Positions 8,028 through 16,954 of a stretch of 41,008 bases of DNA are shown piece after piece. The position numbers were made by a program, and so were the translations under genes. Numbering within the stretch: position 1 is the stretch's first letter; each line of letters starts with the position of its first letter. Origin of the DNA: Planctomycetales bacterium 4484_113 (lineage in GTDB: Bacteria > 4484-113). The stretch is taken from assembly GCA_002050035.1 (NCBI GenBank), contig MVCR01000001.1, positions 1 through 41,008 on the forward strand. The letters are read 5' to 3'. The notes under the pieces are model-generated. The model was not told the origin of the DNA. It searched no databases and saw nothing but the letters and a program-made list of their open reading frames with translations.

Positions 8028-10613
8028 ATGGGCACGTTCGAATCAGCTGTAAACAGCATCAAATCAGTGTCGGAACTCCCGAAACGGTACTCAGCGACGC
8101 AAGTGGAGGAGAAATGGAAGCGCTATTGGGAGGAGCGTGGTGTTTTCCATTTCAGGAAAGATGCCACGCGGGAGCGTATTTACTCGGTTGATACCCCGCC
8201 CCCCACTGTATCAGGGGACCTGCACATTGGGCACGTTTTTTCCTATGCACACCAGGACTTCATCGTCCGCTACAAACGCATGCAGGGATTCGAGGTCTTC
8301 TACCCATTCGGATTCGATGACAACGGTCTGCCTACGGAGCGGCTGGTCGAAAAGACCAAGGGCGTACGCGCCGCTGAACTGCCTCGCGACGAGTTCATCA
8401 AGCTATGCCATGAGGTCAGCCAGGAACAGGAGTCAAAGTTCAAGGATCTCTGGCAGGCAGTGGGGCTATCCTGCGACTGGTCGGAAGTGTACACCACCAT
8501 CAGCGAGCGGAGTCGGCGCATCTCTCAGCGCAGTTTCCTGCACCTGCTTCAGGATGGACACCTCTACCGCAAGGAGTCGCCGACCCTCTGGTGCCCGGAG
8601 TGCAGAACCGCTATTGCCCAAGCCGAAATCGAGGATCAGGAGCGCGATAGCGAATTCTACGAGATCATCTTCACGGCCAGTGATGGGCGTCGCGTACCAA
8701 TCGCAACTACACGACCGGAGCTCCTTCCGGCCTGCGTAGCCGTGTTCGTACATCCCGATGATGCACGCTACCAGGACCTCATCGGGAAGAACCTGCAGAC
8801 TCCGCACTTCAACCATGAAGTCGAAGTGATGGCCGACGAACTGGCGGATCCCGAAAAGGGTACCGGCATCGTGATGTGTTGCACCTTTGGGGACACCACA
8901 GATATCGACTGGTGGCAGCGACACCATCTAGATACGCGAGTGGTCATCGACGAAAGGGGACGACTCAATGAGCACGCACAGGCATTTGCAGGTATGAGTC
9001 TCGACGAAGGACGCCGAGCTGTGGTTGAACAGCTTCGCGAGGGCGGATTTCTTACCCGGAGCTGGAGTATCCAGCATCCGGTGAACTGCCACGAGCGCTG
9101 CGGCACGCCGCTGGAATTCCTCATAACCAGGCAATGGTATGTGCGGCTGCTGGACAAGAAGGAGCAGTTGGTCGCCCAGGGCGCGAAGTGCCGGTGGTTC
9201 CCGGAACACATGGGTGTTCGCTACCGCCACTGGGTGGAGAATCTGAAATGGGACTGGGGCATCAGTCGGCAGCGTTACTTCGGAGTGCCGTTCCCAGTGT
9301 GGTACTGCGCGGACTGCGATGAGGTGATTCCCGCTCGCGAGGAAGACCTGCCGGTGAACCCGTTACACGATGCCCCCCCAGTGGAGGTCTGCCCTCATTG
9401 CGGCTCCAGCAACATCGTGCCAGAGAAAGACGTGCTCGACACCTGGGCAACGAGCTCGCTCACTCCTCAACTGAATACCAGGTGGGGAGAGCCGAATGAC
9501 CGCAGCCAGTTGCTCTTTCCCATGAGTCTGCGCCCGCAGGCACACGACATCATACGCACCTGGGCTTTCTATACTATCGTCAAGGCCTACTTGCACACAG
9601 GCGAGATACCGTGGTTCGACGTGGTGGTCAGCGGTCATGCGCAGGATTCCAGTCGCCACAAGATATCTAAGAGTAAAGGCAAGGGCACCCGCAGTCCGCG
9701 AGAGTTGGTGGAGCAGTACTCAGCCGATGTCATTCGTTACTGGGCGGCTTCGGCTAAACTGGGCACCGATACGTTCATCGACATGGACGATCCGAGAAAG
9801 GACTTCGAAGCAGGGAAGAGACTCGTGACCAAGCTGTACAACGCCAGCAAGCTTGCACTCCGGCACCTCATCGGCTTCACGCCGGCGGCAAACCAACCAT
9901 TGGCCAGCATCATAACCCACCCAGTCGACCGCTGGGCAATGACGAAGCTCACACGAACCGTGGAGGCAGCCACCAGACACCTCGAAGAGTATGATTTCGC
10001 AGAGGCGCTTGCAGTCACCGAGCGATTCTTCTGGAATGATTTCTGCGACAATTACCTCGAACTAGTCAAGGGCCGGCTGTACGGGGATGCTATCCTCCAT
10101 CTTGAGAAAGACCATGCCGCGCGTGTGCAGCTATCGGCAAAGCAGACTCTCTACGTGGCGCTCGAAAGCCTGCTCAAGCTGTTCGCTCCGTTTATCCCAT
10201 TCATTACCGAGGAGATCTGGCATTGGTACTTCGCTGGATTCAGTGACTTACCAAGCGTGCATCTGCTCTCTTGGCCACGTAGAGAGGAGTTTGCGGATCT
10301 GGTCGACGAGGAGCTTTTCACAATCGGTGAGGACCTTGTTGAAGCGCTCGCACTCGCCCGCAAGGCCAAGAGCGAGCTTGGCGTTTCCATCAAGAAGCAG
10401 GCGAAGAAGCTCACCATCGGATTCACCAACGAACAGAAGGTGAATCCAGTCGTGGGCGAGCATCTGAAAGTCGTGGAAACAGACTTGCTGGCGACGGCGA
10501 ACGTCGACGAGCTCGAATTCAAGGCTGAGGTAGTGCCGCAAGGGGTCGAGCTGGAATCAGGTCGCCTACGCGGGCTTCTCGAAATGGAAGGCCAGGAGAA
10601 GGCTGAAACCTAG
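8028..10613 (+). CDS. valS: Valine--tRNA ligase, Rickettsia-like/archaeal-related type
   Basis: The 861-residue class Ia synthetase charges tRNA-Val. The HIGH motif is at 66-69 (SGDLHIGHVFSYAHQDF) and KISKS is at 545-549. Editing-domain sequence (IATTRPELLPACVAVFVHPDD) and two zinc-binding Cys pairs (CPEC, CPHC) are present, with the anticodon-binding domain from about residue 640. The phrases GFDDNGLPTERLVEK and TRPELLPACVAVF match the rickettsial ValS subtype, thought to derive from archaea, rather than the usual bacterial form. The long C-terminal coiled coil of typical bacterial ValS is reduced. The stop TAG shares bases with the stop of the convergent cyclase gene (CTAG at 10610-10613). 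Confidence 0.95.
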   Translation: MGTFESAVNSIKSVSELPKRYSATQVEEKWKRYWEERGVFHFRKDATRERIYSVDTPPPTVSGDLHIGHVFSYAHQDFIVRYKRMQGFEVFYPFGFDDNGLPTERLVEKTKGVRAAELPRDEFIKLCHEVSQEQESKFKDLWQAVGLSCDWSEVYTTISERSRRISQRSFLHLLQDGHLYRKESPTLWCPECRTAIAQAEIEDQERDSEFYEIIFTASDGRRVPIATTRPELLPACVAVFVHPDDARYQDLIGKNLQTPHFNHEVEVMADELADPEKGTGIVMCCTFGDTTDIDWWQRHHLDTRVVIDERGRLNEHAQAFAGMSLDEGRRAVVEQLREGGFLTRSWSIQHPVNCHERCGTPLEFLITRQWYVRLLDKKEQLVAQGAKCRWFPEHMGVRYRHWVENLKWDWGISRQRYFGVPFPVWYCADCDEVIPAREEDLPVNPLHDAPPVEVCPHCGSSNIVPEKDVLDTWATSSLTPQLNTRWGEPNDRSQLLFPMSLRPQAHDIIRTWAFYTIVKAYLHTGEIPWFDVVVSGHAQDSSRHKISKSKGKGTRSPRELVEQYSADVIRYWAASAKLGTDTFIDMDDPRKDFEAGKRLVTKLYNASKLALRHLIGFTPAANQPLASIITHPVDRWAMTKLTRTVEAATRHLEEYDFAEALAVTERFFWNDFCDNYLELVKGRLYGDAILHLEKDHAARVQLSAKQTLYVALESLLKLFAPFIPFITEEIWHWYFAGFSDLPSVHLLSWPRREEFADLVDEELFTIGEDLVEALALARKAKSELGVSIKKQAKKLTIGFTNEQKVNPVVGEHLKVVETDLLATANVDELEFKAEVVPQGVELESGRLRGLLEMEGQEKAET

Positions 10614-12649
10614 GAATCGTGCTCCGCTCCCGCTGCCTCGCGGGAGCCATCTCCAGTTTGGTCGGTACCCTCGGCGGGAGATTTCGCATCACTCCCGTGC
10701 TGCTTCGATCTCACAGCCGAGACCTGCCCTCGTCCGGCAGAGATCTTCCGCGGGGTCTTCACAACAGAAGAAAGGTCTGTAATCTCCGGACCCTCCGGGT
10801 GATGCACCTCGTAGATTCTCACGGGCGTCGAACGACCCTTCACCATTGTCTCATCCAGATAGCTGTAGCTGAAGTCGCCACCCAGATGTTGCGCCACTTC
10901 TTCACTCACCAGAATGGCTGTATGGTATGCCTTAGTCTCGCTTTCCAGCCGCGATGCCACATTAACTACATCGCCAATGCATGTGTAATCCATCCGACGC
11001 CCGGAGCCTACGTTGCCCATAACAACAGTTCCGTAGTGGATACCCACACCTATACGGAAAGTAGAAACCGGAATCCCTTCAGTGAAACTGGCGGAGCGCC
11101 TGTAAACAGCCTCTACCATCTGCAGCCCAGCGCGCACGGCACTTGCGCAAGGGTTCTCAAGTGGCACCGGTGCTCCGAAGACCGCCATCACGCCATCACC
11201 CATAAACTTGTCCACGAAACCGCCGTTCCCCATTATGATCTCGGACACTTCCGTCAGGAAACGATTCAGAAAATCCACAGTCTGCCCCGGATCCAGCGGC
11301 TCTGAAATAGTAGAATAGTTGCGGATATCAGAGAACAGGAGCGCCACTTCCCGCTCCGTGCCGCCAAGAACCGCCAGTTGTGGATTCTCGATGATTTCCT
11401 TCACGATGTCCGGTGCCATATAGCGACCGAAAGTGGCGCGAATGCGTCGCTTGTCCGACTCCTCTGCCAGGACGCGAAAACCCAACGAGAAGAAGAAAGT
11501 CGCGAAAAACGCCGTGCTCGACATCGTGAATTCCATTAGCACGTTGAACTGCGTGAACAGCAGGAAAACCAAACTCACAAACAGGGCGCCAAGAACGATG
11601 AAGGCGAACATACTCCAGAGAGGTCGCAGGCTCACTGCCAACAGCCAGGAAACCAGCGCCAGCAGGATGAGCACGACGATGGTCAGTCTCCAGTCTACTG
11701 GGTAGATGAGGTCGTGCTTCATGAGCGTATTCAGTGCTTGTGCGTTCGTTTCTACCCCGAACATCCTATCGAACGGAGTGAGGAAGTAATCGTTGTCTGC
11801 GGTCGCCACGCTGCCCACGAATACGATTGCGCCCTTGAAAGACGACATATCAGGAAGTTCAGCCGATCCCTGTTCCCAAGTTGCGGCGGTCTTATCGGGA
11901 AACAGAGTTGCCAGCTGCCAGGTGCGTATCGTCTCACTGGGACCGTAGTAGTTGATGAGGAAATCATGGTAGCGACTGATACCGAACTCCCCAGGTGCGG
12001 CGTCGAACCGAGAGAGCTTCCCCTCGTCCTTTAGCAACTGGCGGAAAGCCTGCACTGCCTGCGAGTAGTAGCGCTTCCCCTGATAATCCCGAAACGCCAG
12101 CTCCCTCTCTTTGAACGAAAGCTTCGTCAGAGCAGAGACTATCGCCAGTTCTGGTTCCGCTTCCATTAGCGTATCTGTTGGCAGCTCAAGCGTCGCCACA
12201 CTGGCGACTTCACGCCCCTGTATAGACTTGCCTCTCACCTCCCACAGTGCAGATAAAATCACCGTCGTGCCGTGTTCCTGGGCATACCTGATGGCATCGC
12301 GCAGCGCCTGATCCTCGCTTTCGTCCCAAGGCTCAGTGGAGAAAAGGATGTCGAAGATAACTTCTTGCGCACCGGCATCAGCTAACCGACGTAACAGCTC
12401 CCCATGGAGGCTGCGCGGGAATGGATACGGGATACCGGCGTCCTGCAGGTCGGATATGGAGGCGTCGTCAATGCCAACGATGCAGATGCGGGAATCAGGG
12501 ACCTTCGGTCCGCGCAGGGCAAATGCCATGCTCCAGAACCACCGCTCTCCGAATGCTGAAAGCCCATAGGCGGCAATAAGCCATGCTATCCCCAGGCCGA
12601 GAAAGCTGAAAGCCAGAGCCAGAAGTCTCCGTTTCCAATTCATCGGCAT
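10610..12649 (-). CDS. CHASE2-domain membrane adenylate cyclase
   Basis: The protein has 679 residues. TM1 is about 9-31, followed by a CHASE2 sensor (about 36-305: ICIVGIDDASI, FDILFSTEPWDE, AIVFVGSVATADNDYFLTP), three TM helices (about 320-393) and a class III nucleotide cyclase domain (about 430-612). Metal-binding Asp441 (LFSDIRNYS) and Asp485 (DKFMGDG), transition-state Asn563 and Arg567, and the substrate pair Lys481/Thr556 are all present. Lys with Thr indicates ATP, so the product should be cAMP. The C-terminal tail (about 620-679) is polar and low in complexity. The gene follows the FecR gene by 55 nt with CGGGAG before the ATG. CHASE2 cyclases often sit beside FecR-domain proteins, as here. 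It is the last gene of the minus-strand block. Confidence 0.9.
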   Translation of the reverse strand: MPMNWKRRLLALAFSFLGLGIAWLIAAYGLSAFGERWFWSMAFALRGPKVPDSRICIVGIDDASISDLQDAGIPYPFPRSLHGELLRRLADAGAQEVIFDILFSTEPWDESEDQALRDAIRYAQEHGTTVILSALWEVRGKSIQGREVASVATLELPTDTLMEAEPELAIVSALTKLSFKERELAFRDYQGKRYYSQAVQAFRQLLKDEGKLSRFDAAPGEFGISRYHDFLINYYGPSETIRTWQLATLFPDKTAATWEQGSAELPDMSSFKGAIVFVGSVATADNDYFLTPFDRMFGVETNAQALNTLMKHDLIYPVDWRLTIVVLILLALVSWLLAVSLRPLWSMFAFIVLGALFVSLVFLLFTQFNVLMEFTMSSTAFFATFFFSLGFRVLAEESDKRRIRATFGRYMAPDIVKEIIENPQLAVLGGTEREVALLFSDIRNYSTISEPLDPGQTVDFLNRFLTEVSEIIMGNGGFVDKFMGDGVMAVFGAPVPLENPCASAVRAGLQMVEAVYRRSASFTEGIPVSTFRIGVGIHYGTVVMGNVGSGRRMDYTCIGDVVNVASRLESETKAYHTAILVSEEVAQHLGGDFSYSYLDETMVKGRSTPVRIYEVHHPEGPEITDLSSVVKTPRKISAGRGQVSAVRSKQHGSDAKSPAEGTDQTGDGSREAAGAEHDS

Positions 12650-12704
12650 CTAAACTCCCGAAGGGCCAGCTCTCTCACCGTGCTCCTGCTTGGCTCCAGG
12701 CTAC

Positions 12705-14732
12705 TTATTGCTCAAAGCCAGTCTCCGATTCCTGCTCGATGATGATATCGGTTCCGACCATGCCTCCAACGCCGATGGGCTGGTCTCCTGGCCCACTGAG
12801 GCTTGCCTCCACGATATCGAAGAGCGCAGTTCCGACTTCCAGCGGCATGAACTCCAATTCGGCGAAAGCACCACTTCCTGAAATCGGTTCAGCACCTGAC
12901 GGGACCTGCCCTGAAACGGCAACTCGTCCGTGTTCATCGTCATAGAAGAACAGCGTACTACCACTCGTAAGGCCGGCCTTGTTCCCCCGCGAGAACTCAA
13001 CCATCGAGGGGTCATAAGTCAGGACAATGCTCCAGCTCATCAGGTTGGTGACGTCCCCCATTTCCAGGCGCACGCGTATGGTGTTTCCCATTTGCACCGT
13101 CGAGGGGCCTACGGGGGTTAGCGAGAGATCAACAATCCCGCTCGGCGCATAGCGAAGTCTGAAGTGACGCACCTCGGAAGTAACCGGCACAGCGGATGGG
13201 TCTTGAATCGACGAGGACTCGTGCCATCCATCATGGTGACCGTATTCGTCGGTTCCACCCCAAGACCATCCGCTGGATTCCATAAACGACTCGAAGTCAA
13301 AGTAGCCACGGACGAACCAGGAGAACTCTACCGGTTCTTCGTCGGTGAAAAGCGAAGCGAACGAAGGTGTGCCGTTTATCAGACTATTGATGAGTACTTC
13401 GGCTGACGTGCCCGTCAACTCTCGAGTGGAAGTGATACCTCCGGCCTCTATCACCAGGTCGAAGTTGTTGAAGCACTCCTCATGGTTGAGTTCCCACTCG
13501 AAGCTGATTGAGCGGTCATCCGGGAAGGCGAACTCAGCACCGTCATCAGGAGCCATCAGAATAATGGGATACTCGTCGCTGCCTGGCTGAATCCCCAGCG
13601 CCAGCTCCACCACATCGGGGATACCATCGCCGTCGGTATCCAACGTTCCATAGCGGATGTCCATTGTGGGATGCGCCGATTCTATGGTGCCGCGCATCCG
13701 GTCGAGCAGTTCCTCTGAACTAGGGGCAAACTCCAGAACCGTTTCCTCAATATAGGCGTAATCATCCTCTATGGCACTGCGGAACCTGTCGATATCCTCA
13801 AGGCAGCCTCGCAGCTTGTTGCCTTGCTCCTCTGTCCCGGGAATCGGCTCGGTGCCCGCAGGAATCCAGGAAAGCAAGGGATCGTCCCGCAGCACATCCA
13901 GCAACTGAGCATACCTGCTTTCCAGTCCAGAATAGAGCCTCATCTGCTCCTGCATGTTGTAGTAGATGAACGACATGCGCGCCTGGTCGCCAGCCTGCTC
14001 ATATCGCTGAAACTCGCGGAAAAACTGCTCATGGATACGCTCGTATAGTTCCCGATAACGCGTTCTCAATGCGGCACAGCCGGCGACCAGCGTGTCTGGG
14101 GCGATACCAGCGGACTCCCCAGGCGCGAAGATGTCCTCGGGCCACTCCTCCTCAGCACTGCCCACTTCTCCGGGCTGCCCCTCGTCGTCTACCTGCAGTT
14201 TCTGCCCCGGCCCAACCTGGAAAGTCTCCCCTGCCGCCACAACTTCAAAGGTACCCTCATACCCTGTGAAGACGGTCGTTCCATCCGGTTGAATGTCCAC
14301 ACCGAACTTGGTGCCACGCACCACGGCCAACGCCGTCGGCGTCTCGACTTCAAAGCTGGAACCTGGCGAGAGCGCTGCCTTCAGATTGAAAAGAAAGCCG
14401 CCGGCAAGAGTCTTGACCTTCCCGCTGCCATCTTTACCCAGCTCCTTCAGGCTGAGAACCGAGTTCTCCTTGATCAACACCACATTGTTGCCCGGAAACA
14501 GCAACTGCACCTTGCCGCCCTTGAGCGTACGAAGGGCATCACCTTTGCCCAGAATCTGATCAAGTGTAGCCCGCGCCCACGAGGTACTGCCGACGCTGCG
14601 CACCTGAACCGGCCCTGCGAGCCGCGTCACCTTCACCGCAAGATCCTGTGCTAGTATGGCTCCTCCAGCCACAAGCAGAAGAACTACTCCTGCGAGAATC
14701 GCCCTTCTCAGTTTTTCAATCACTGCCGTCAT
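12705..14732 (-). CDS. Secreted FecR-domain protein with calcium-binding repeat and cohesin-like C-terminus
   Basis: The protein has 675 residues with a signal peptide or anchor at about 11-29. A FecR domain spans about 35-180 (VTRLAGPVQV, GDALRTLKGGKVQLLFPGN, VVRGTKFGV). A helical region (about 215-345) follows. DTDGDGIPD (365-373) is a thrombospondin type 3-like calcium-binding repeat. A beta-rich segment comes next, then a cohesin-like domain at about 545-665 (SWSIVLTYDPSMVEF...GAFAELEF). It should be exported and surface- or periplasm-located, perhaps sensing or scaffolding for the neighbouring CHASE2 cyclase. The start is supported by AAGGAGT upstream. It lies 13 nt after the barrel gene, so the two are co-transcribed. 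Confidence 0.85.
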   Translation of the reverse strand: MTAVIEKLRRAILAGVVLLLVAGGAILAQDLAVKVTRLAGPVQVRSVGSTSWARATLDQILGKGDALRTLKGGKVQLLFPGNNVVLIKENSVLSLKELGKDGSGKVKTLAGGFLFNLKAALSPGSSFEVETPTALAVVRGTKFGVDIQPDGTTVFTGYEGTFEVVAAGETFQVGPGQKLQVDDEGQPGEVGSAEEEWPEDIFAPGESAGIAPDTLVAGCAALRTRYRELYERIHEQFFREFQRYEQAGDQARMSFIYYNMQEQMRLYSGLESRYAQLLDVLRDDPLLSWIPAGTEPIPGTEEQGNKLRGCLEDIDRFRSAIEDDYAYIEETVLEFAPSSEELLDRMRGTIESAHPTMDIRYGTLDTDGDGIPDVVELALGIQPGSDEYPIILMAPDDGAEFAFPDDRSISFEWELNHEECFNNFDLVIEAGGITSTRELTGTSAEVLINSLINGTPSFASLFTDEEPVEFSWFVRGYFDFESFMESSGWSWGGTDEYGHHDGWHESSSIQDPSAVPVTSEVRHFRLRYAPSGIVDLSLTPVGPSTVQMGNTIRVRLEMGDVTNLMSWSIVLTYDPSMVEFSRGNKAGLTSGSTLFFYDDEHGRVAVSGQVPSGAEPISGSGAFAELEFMPLEVGTALFDIVEASLSGPGDQPIGVGGMVGTDIIIEQESETGFEQ

Positions 14733-14745
14733 CAGGTTTCACTCC

Positions 14746-16560
14746 TTAGAACTCAAAGCCCAAACGAGCCTCGAGTGCATCGTCCTTTATGTCCGTCTGT
14801 CGGGCATAGTCCCGACGATCATAGGTGTAGCTCAGGATCAGCCGATAGTTACCGTCGAAACGGTAGCGGTATTCCAACCCCAAGTTGAAGGACTTGTAAT
14901 CGTTCACCGAAGCCAGCATCGCCTGATTCAGGCGGTTGTAAGCAACGTAACAACGGATGTCCTGGTCATCGGAGAGCGGATAGAAGAAATCCGCAAATAG
15001 ATCAAGGATGCTGTAATCCCGGCCTGTATTGGTGCTATAGCTCTGGTCGGTGTAACCGAGTTCTGTAGTCAGAGCTGCACCTCGGGGGAAGTTGTAGTTC
15101 ATTCCCACCCGATTGAACCACCGCCTGTAGCTGCGAGCATCATCGGAATAGCCGTAACTGAAGTAGTCAGAGTTGTAGTACCAGCGCGCTCGATAGCTCG
15201 GATAGTAGTTCAGGTAGAGCTGTCCGTGCCAGAAATCGTAATCGTTGCCACTCGCCACCTGATAATCCTTACTCCGCCATTCCAGTTTGAAGTCACCATC
15301 GGTAGCCGGATTGAAGCTGCGGTAGAAGCGCAGCCGCAACCGGTCTTCGTTGTACCCAAGCGTGCTGCTCCGCCGCTGGTTGCGGTCAAGGTAGCGCCAG
15401 TCAGCTTCGACCAGTGTCTGCAGGTCCGGCTGATACCGGGCGCCAAGCTTCCATTGCTGCTCGAAGTATGCGCTGCTCTTACGAACGTCGTAGGACTTCT
15501 CCAGGCTCCGATAGTCGAGTTGCCAGCTCCAGATGTCAGTCGGAAGGTACTGCACGCCTGCGCCGATATAGGTGGCGTTGCTCCCCAGCGCATCGCCCAA
15601 AGCATACTGGTAATCGTAGACCTTCCAGAACGCATCTCCAATCACCCGCGGCTCAAACTCATGTGTGAGCGAGACGCTGGCGCGATGGCTGAGTAACGAG
15701 CGAGCTGAAACCGCGCGGTAGTTCTTCGAGGCATAAGCATAGGAGAAATCAGCTTCGCTGCAGCCCTGATTGAATGGCAGATCGTAGTCAAGACGAAGAT
15801 CCAGCTGTTTCCGGCTGTTGGTGTTCGATCCCAGATCCCGGTAGTCGCCAAAACGCTGCCTCATCCGCAGATCGCCGCCGTAAAAGGCCGGCAGTTCTTC
15901 CTTCAAGCCAACCTGCCACCGCCGCAGATTGAGAAACGAATGATCGTTGTCGTAGTCCAGCATCAATGTGTAAAGCTCATTACTGGAGTTCCGGTACTGC
16001 TGCCGGAAGCTGAAGAACTGCCGATCATGGTCAGTAAGCGTGCCATTCCCGGTCAGCAAGCCTATTTCACCGCTTCCATGCCATTCAGGCTCCACCCGCT
16101 CGGCCGCTGGCTGCCCTCCCAGCAGTACGGACTGTGTAACGACAACCACGCTAATCTGTAGCAAGTAGTTGTCTACAGAAAGCGACGTTCGATCGACCAG
16201 ATCCGTGAGGGCCGCAATCTCACTCTGCTGCTGGGCCAGCATTTCGGGGTGTGCCTGAGAGTAGTCCAGCACTTCATCCAGAGCTGAGGAGAGCTTCGAC
16301 GCTATCTCCGTCAGATCATCGCGCATCGCCATCAGTTGGTCGTAGTCCTCCTGGTAGCTCTCCGGCGCGACGCGTGCAGCTTGAGCGGAAGTCACTTTCT
16401 CCAAAAGAGCTTCATACACAGGGGATCCTTCTCGAACCTGCCTTTGCAGTGCTTCGAGCTCTGCTCTAACAGACGGCAGCTCGGTATCCGCACTTGCTGC
16501 GATCGGCAGAAGAAGGGCGAGAACGCCCACCAGTATCCCAACGTATTTCAGATAAGTCAT
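14746..16560 (-). CDS. Outer-membrane beta-barrel protein with N-terminal coiled-coil region
   Basis: The protein has 604 residues from the chosen ATG at 16560. This start gives a clean signal peptide (MTYLKYVGILVGVLALLLPIAASA) and has GAGGGGG two nt upstream; an upstream in-frame start at 16638 would put 26 non-signal residues in front. After the signal, about 30-150 is helical or coiled coil. From about 170 to the end the chain alternates aromatic and polar residues as in transmembrane beta strands (YNSDYFSYGYSDD, YRYRFDGNYRLILSYTYD) and ends in GFEF. A terminal Phe is typical of BAM-inserted barrels. No specific family is recognised. It is co-transcribed with the FecR gene and may form a pore or surface anchor for that system. 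Confidence 0.8.
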   Translation of the reverse strand: MTYLKYVGILVGVLALLLPIAASADTELPSVRAELEALQRQVREGSPVYEALLEKVTSAQAARVAPESYQEDYDQLMAMRDDLTEIASKLSSALDEVLDYSQAHPEMLAQQQSEIAALTDLVDRTSLSVDNYLLQISVVVVTQSVLLGGQPAAERVEPEWHGSGEIGLLTGNGTLTDHDRQFFSFRQQYRNSSNELYTLMLDYDNDHSFLNLRRWQVGLKEELPAFYGGDLRMRQRFGDYRDLGSNTNSRKQLDLRLDYDLPFNQGCSEADFSYAYASKNYRAVSARSLLSHRASVSLTHEFEPRVIGDAFWKVYDYQYALGDALGSNATYIGAGVQYLPTDIWSWQLDYRSLEKSYDVRKSSAYFEQQWKLGARYQPDLQTLVEADWRYLDRNQRRSSTLGYNEDRLRLRFYRSFNPATDGDFKLEWRSKDYQVASGNDYDFWHGQLYLNYYPSYRARWYYNSDYFSYGYSDDARSYRRWFNRVGMNYNFPRGAALTTELGYTDQSYSTNTGRDYSILDLFADFFYPLSDDQDIRCYVAYNRLNQAMLASVNDYKSFNLGLEYRYRFDGNYRLILSYTYDRRDYARQTDIKDDALEARLGFEF

Positions 16561-16598
16561 AGCCCCCTCGCGTGATGCGAGCTTAGTACAGCCCCGTA

Positions 16599-16627
16599 AA
16601 TATACTATAAACCCCAGATGCGGGCAA
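16599..16627 (-). promoter_or_regulatory. Probable promoter of the barrel-FecR-cyclase genes
   Basis: On the minus strand TTGCCC and TATATT are separated by 17 nt (TATATT at 16604-16599), 38 nt before the ATG at 16560. The sequence between is AT-rich compared with its surroundings. Confidence 0.45.
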
Positions 16628-16639
16628 ATCCTCTCCATT

Positions 16640-16954
16640 TCATTGGTTCCCTGCGTGCCGGTCGGACTCGCTGACGATGCGCTCGAGTATCAGTCTCAAG
16701 ACTTCCTTATCCATCTCCGCCTGTTCGGTCGCCATCTGCTCACGCAGGACCCGGGAAATGCCCCTTATCGTTTCCTCCACCTCCTGCCTCACCTCTCGCT
16801 TCAACGTTGCAGGAAGACCATCGAACCAGAAGAAGCCTTCGCAACACAGTGGGCAATTCACACGAACTCGGTTGGAGAGAGCTCGCACCGGCAGTGAGAA
16901 GGAAGTCTGGCACTGCGGGCAAGTGAGCGTGATATCGGATGGCAGTGTCAGCAC
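16640..16954 (-). CDS. Small zinc-ribbon protein with helical tail
   Basis: The 104-residue protein carries two CxxC knuckles (CPQC at about 12-15 and CPLC at about 34-37) that should bind one zinc, followed by a charged helix (about 50-100). It resembles MJ0042-like zinc-ribbon starters seen in regulatory or envelope-biogenesis proteins, but no function is assigned. The GTG start overlaps the previous gene's stop by one base (TAGTG), indicating translational coupling to the Cys-rich NDT/TIR-like gene. Confidence 0.7.
   Translation of the reverse strand: MLTLPSDITLTCPQCQTSFSLPVRALSNRVRVNCPLCCEGFFWFDGLPATLKREVRQEVEETIRGISRVLREQMATEQAEMDKEVLRLILERIVSESDRHAGNQ

Noticed and set aside
8034-8046. 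GTTCGAATC resembling a tRNA T-loop
   Set aside because: It lies in the first codons of valS and no cloverleaf can be built around it.
10619-11305. 228-codon plus-strand frame
   Set aside because: Antisense shadow of the adenylate cyclase catalytic domain.
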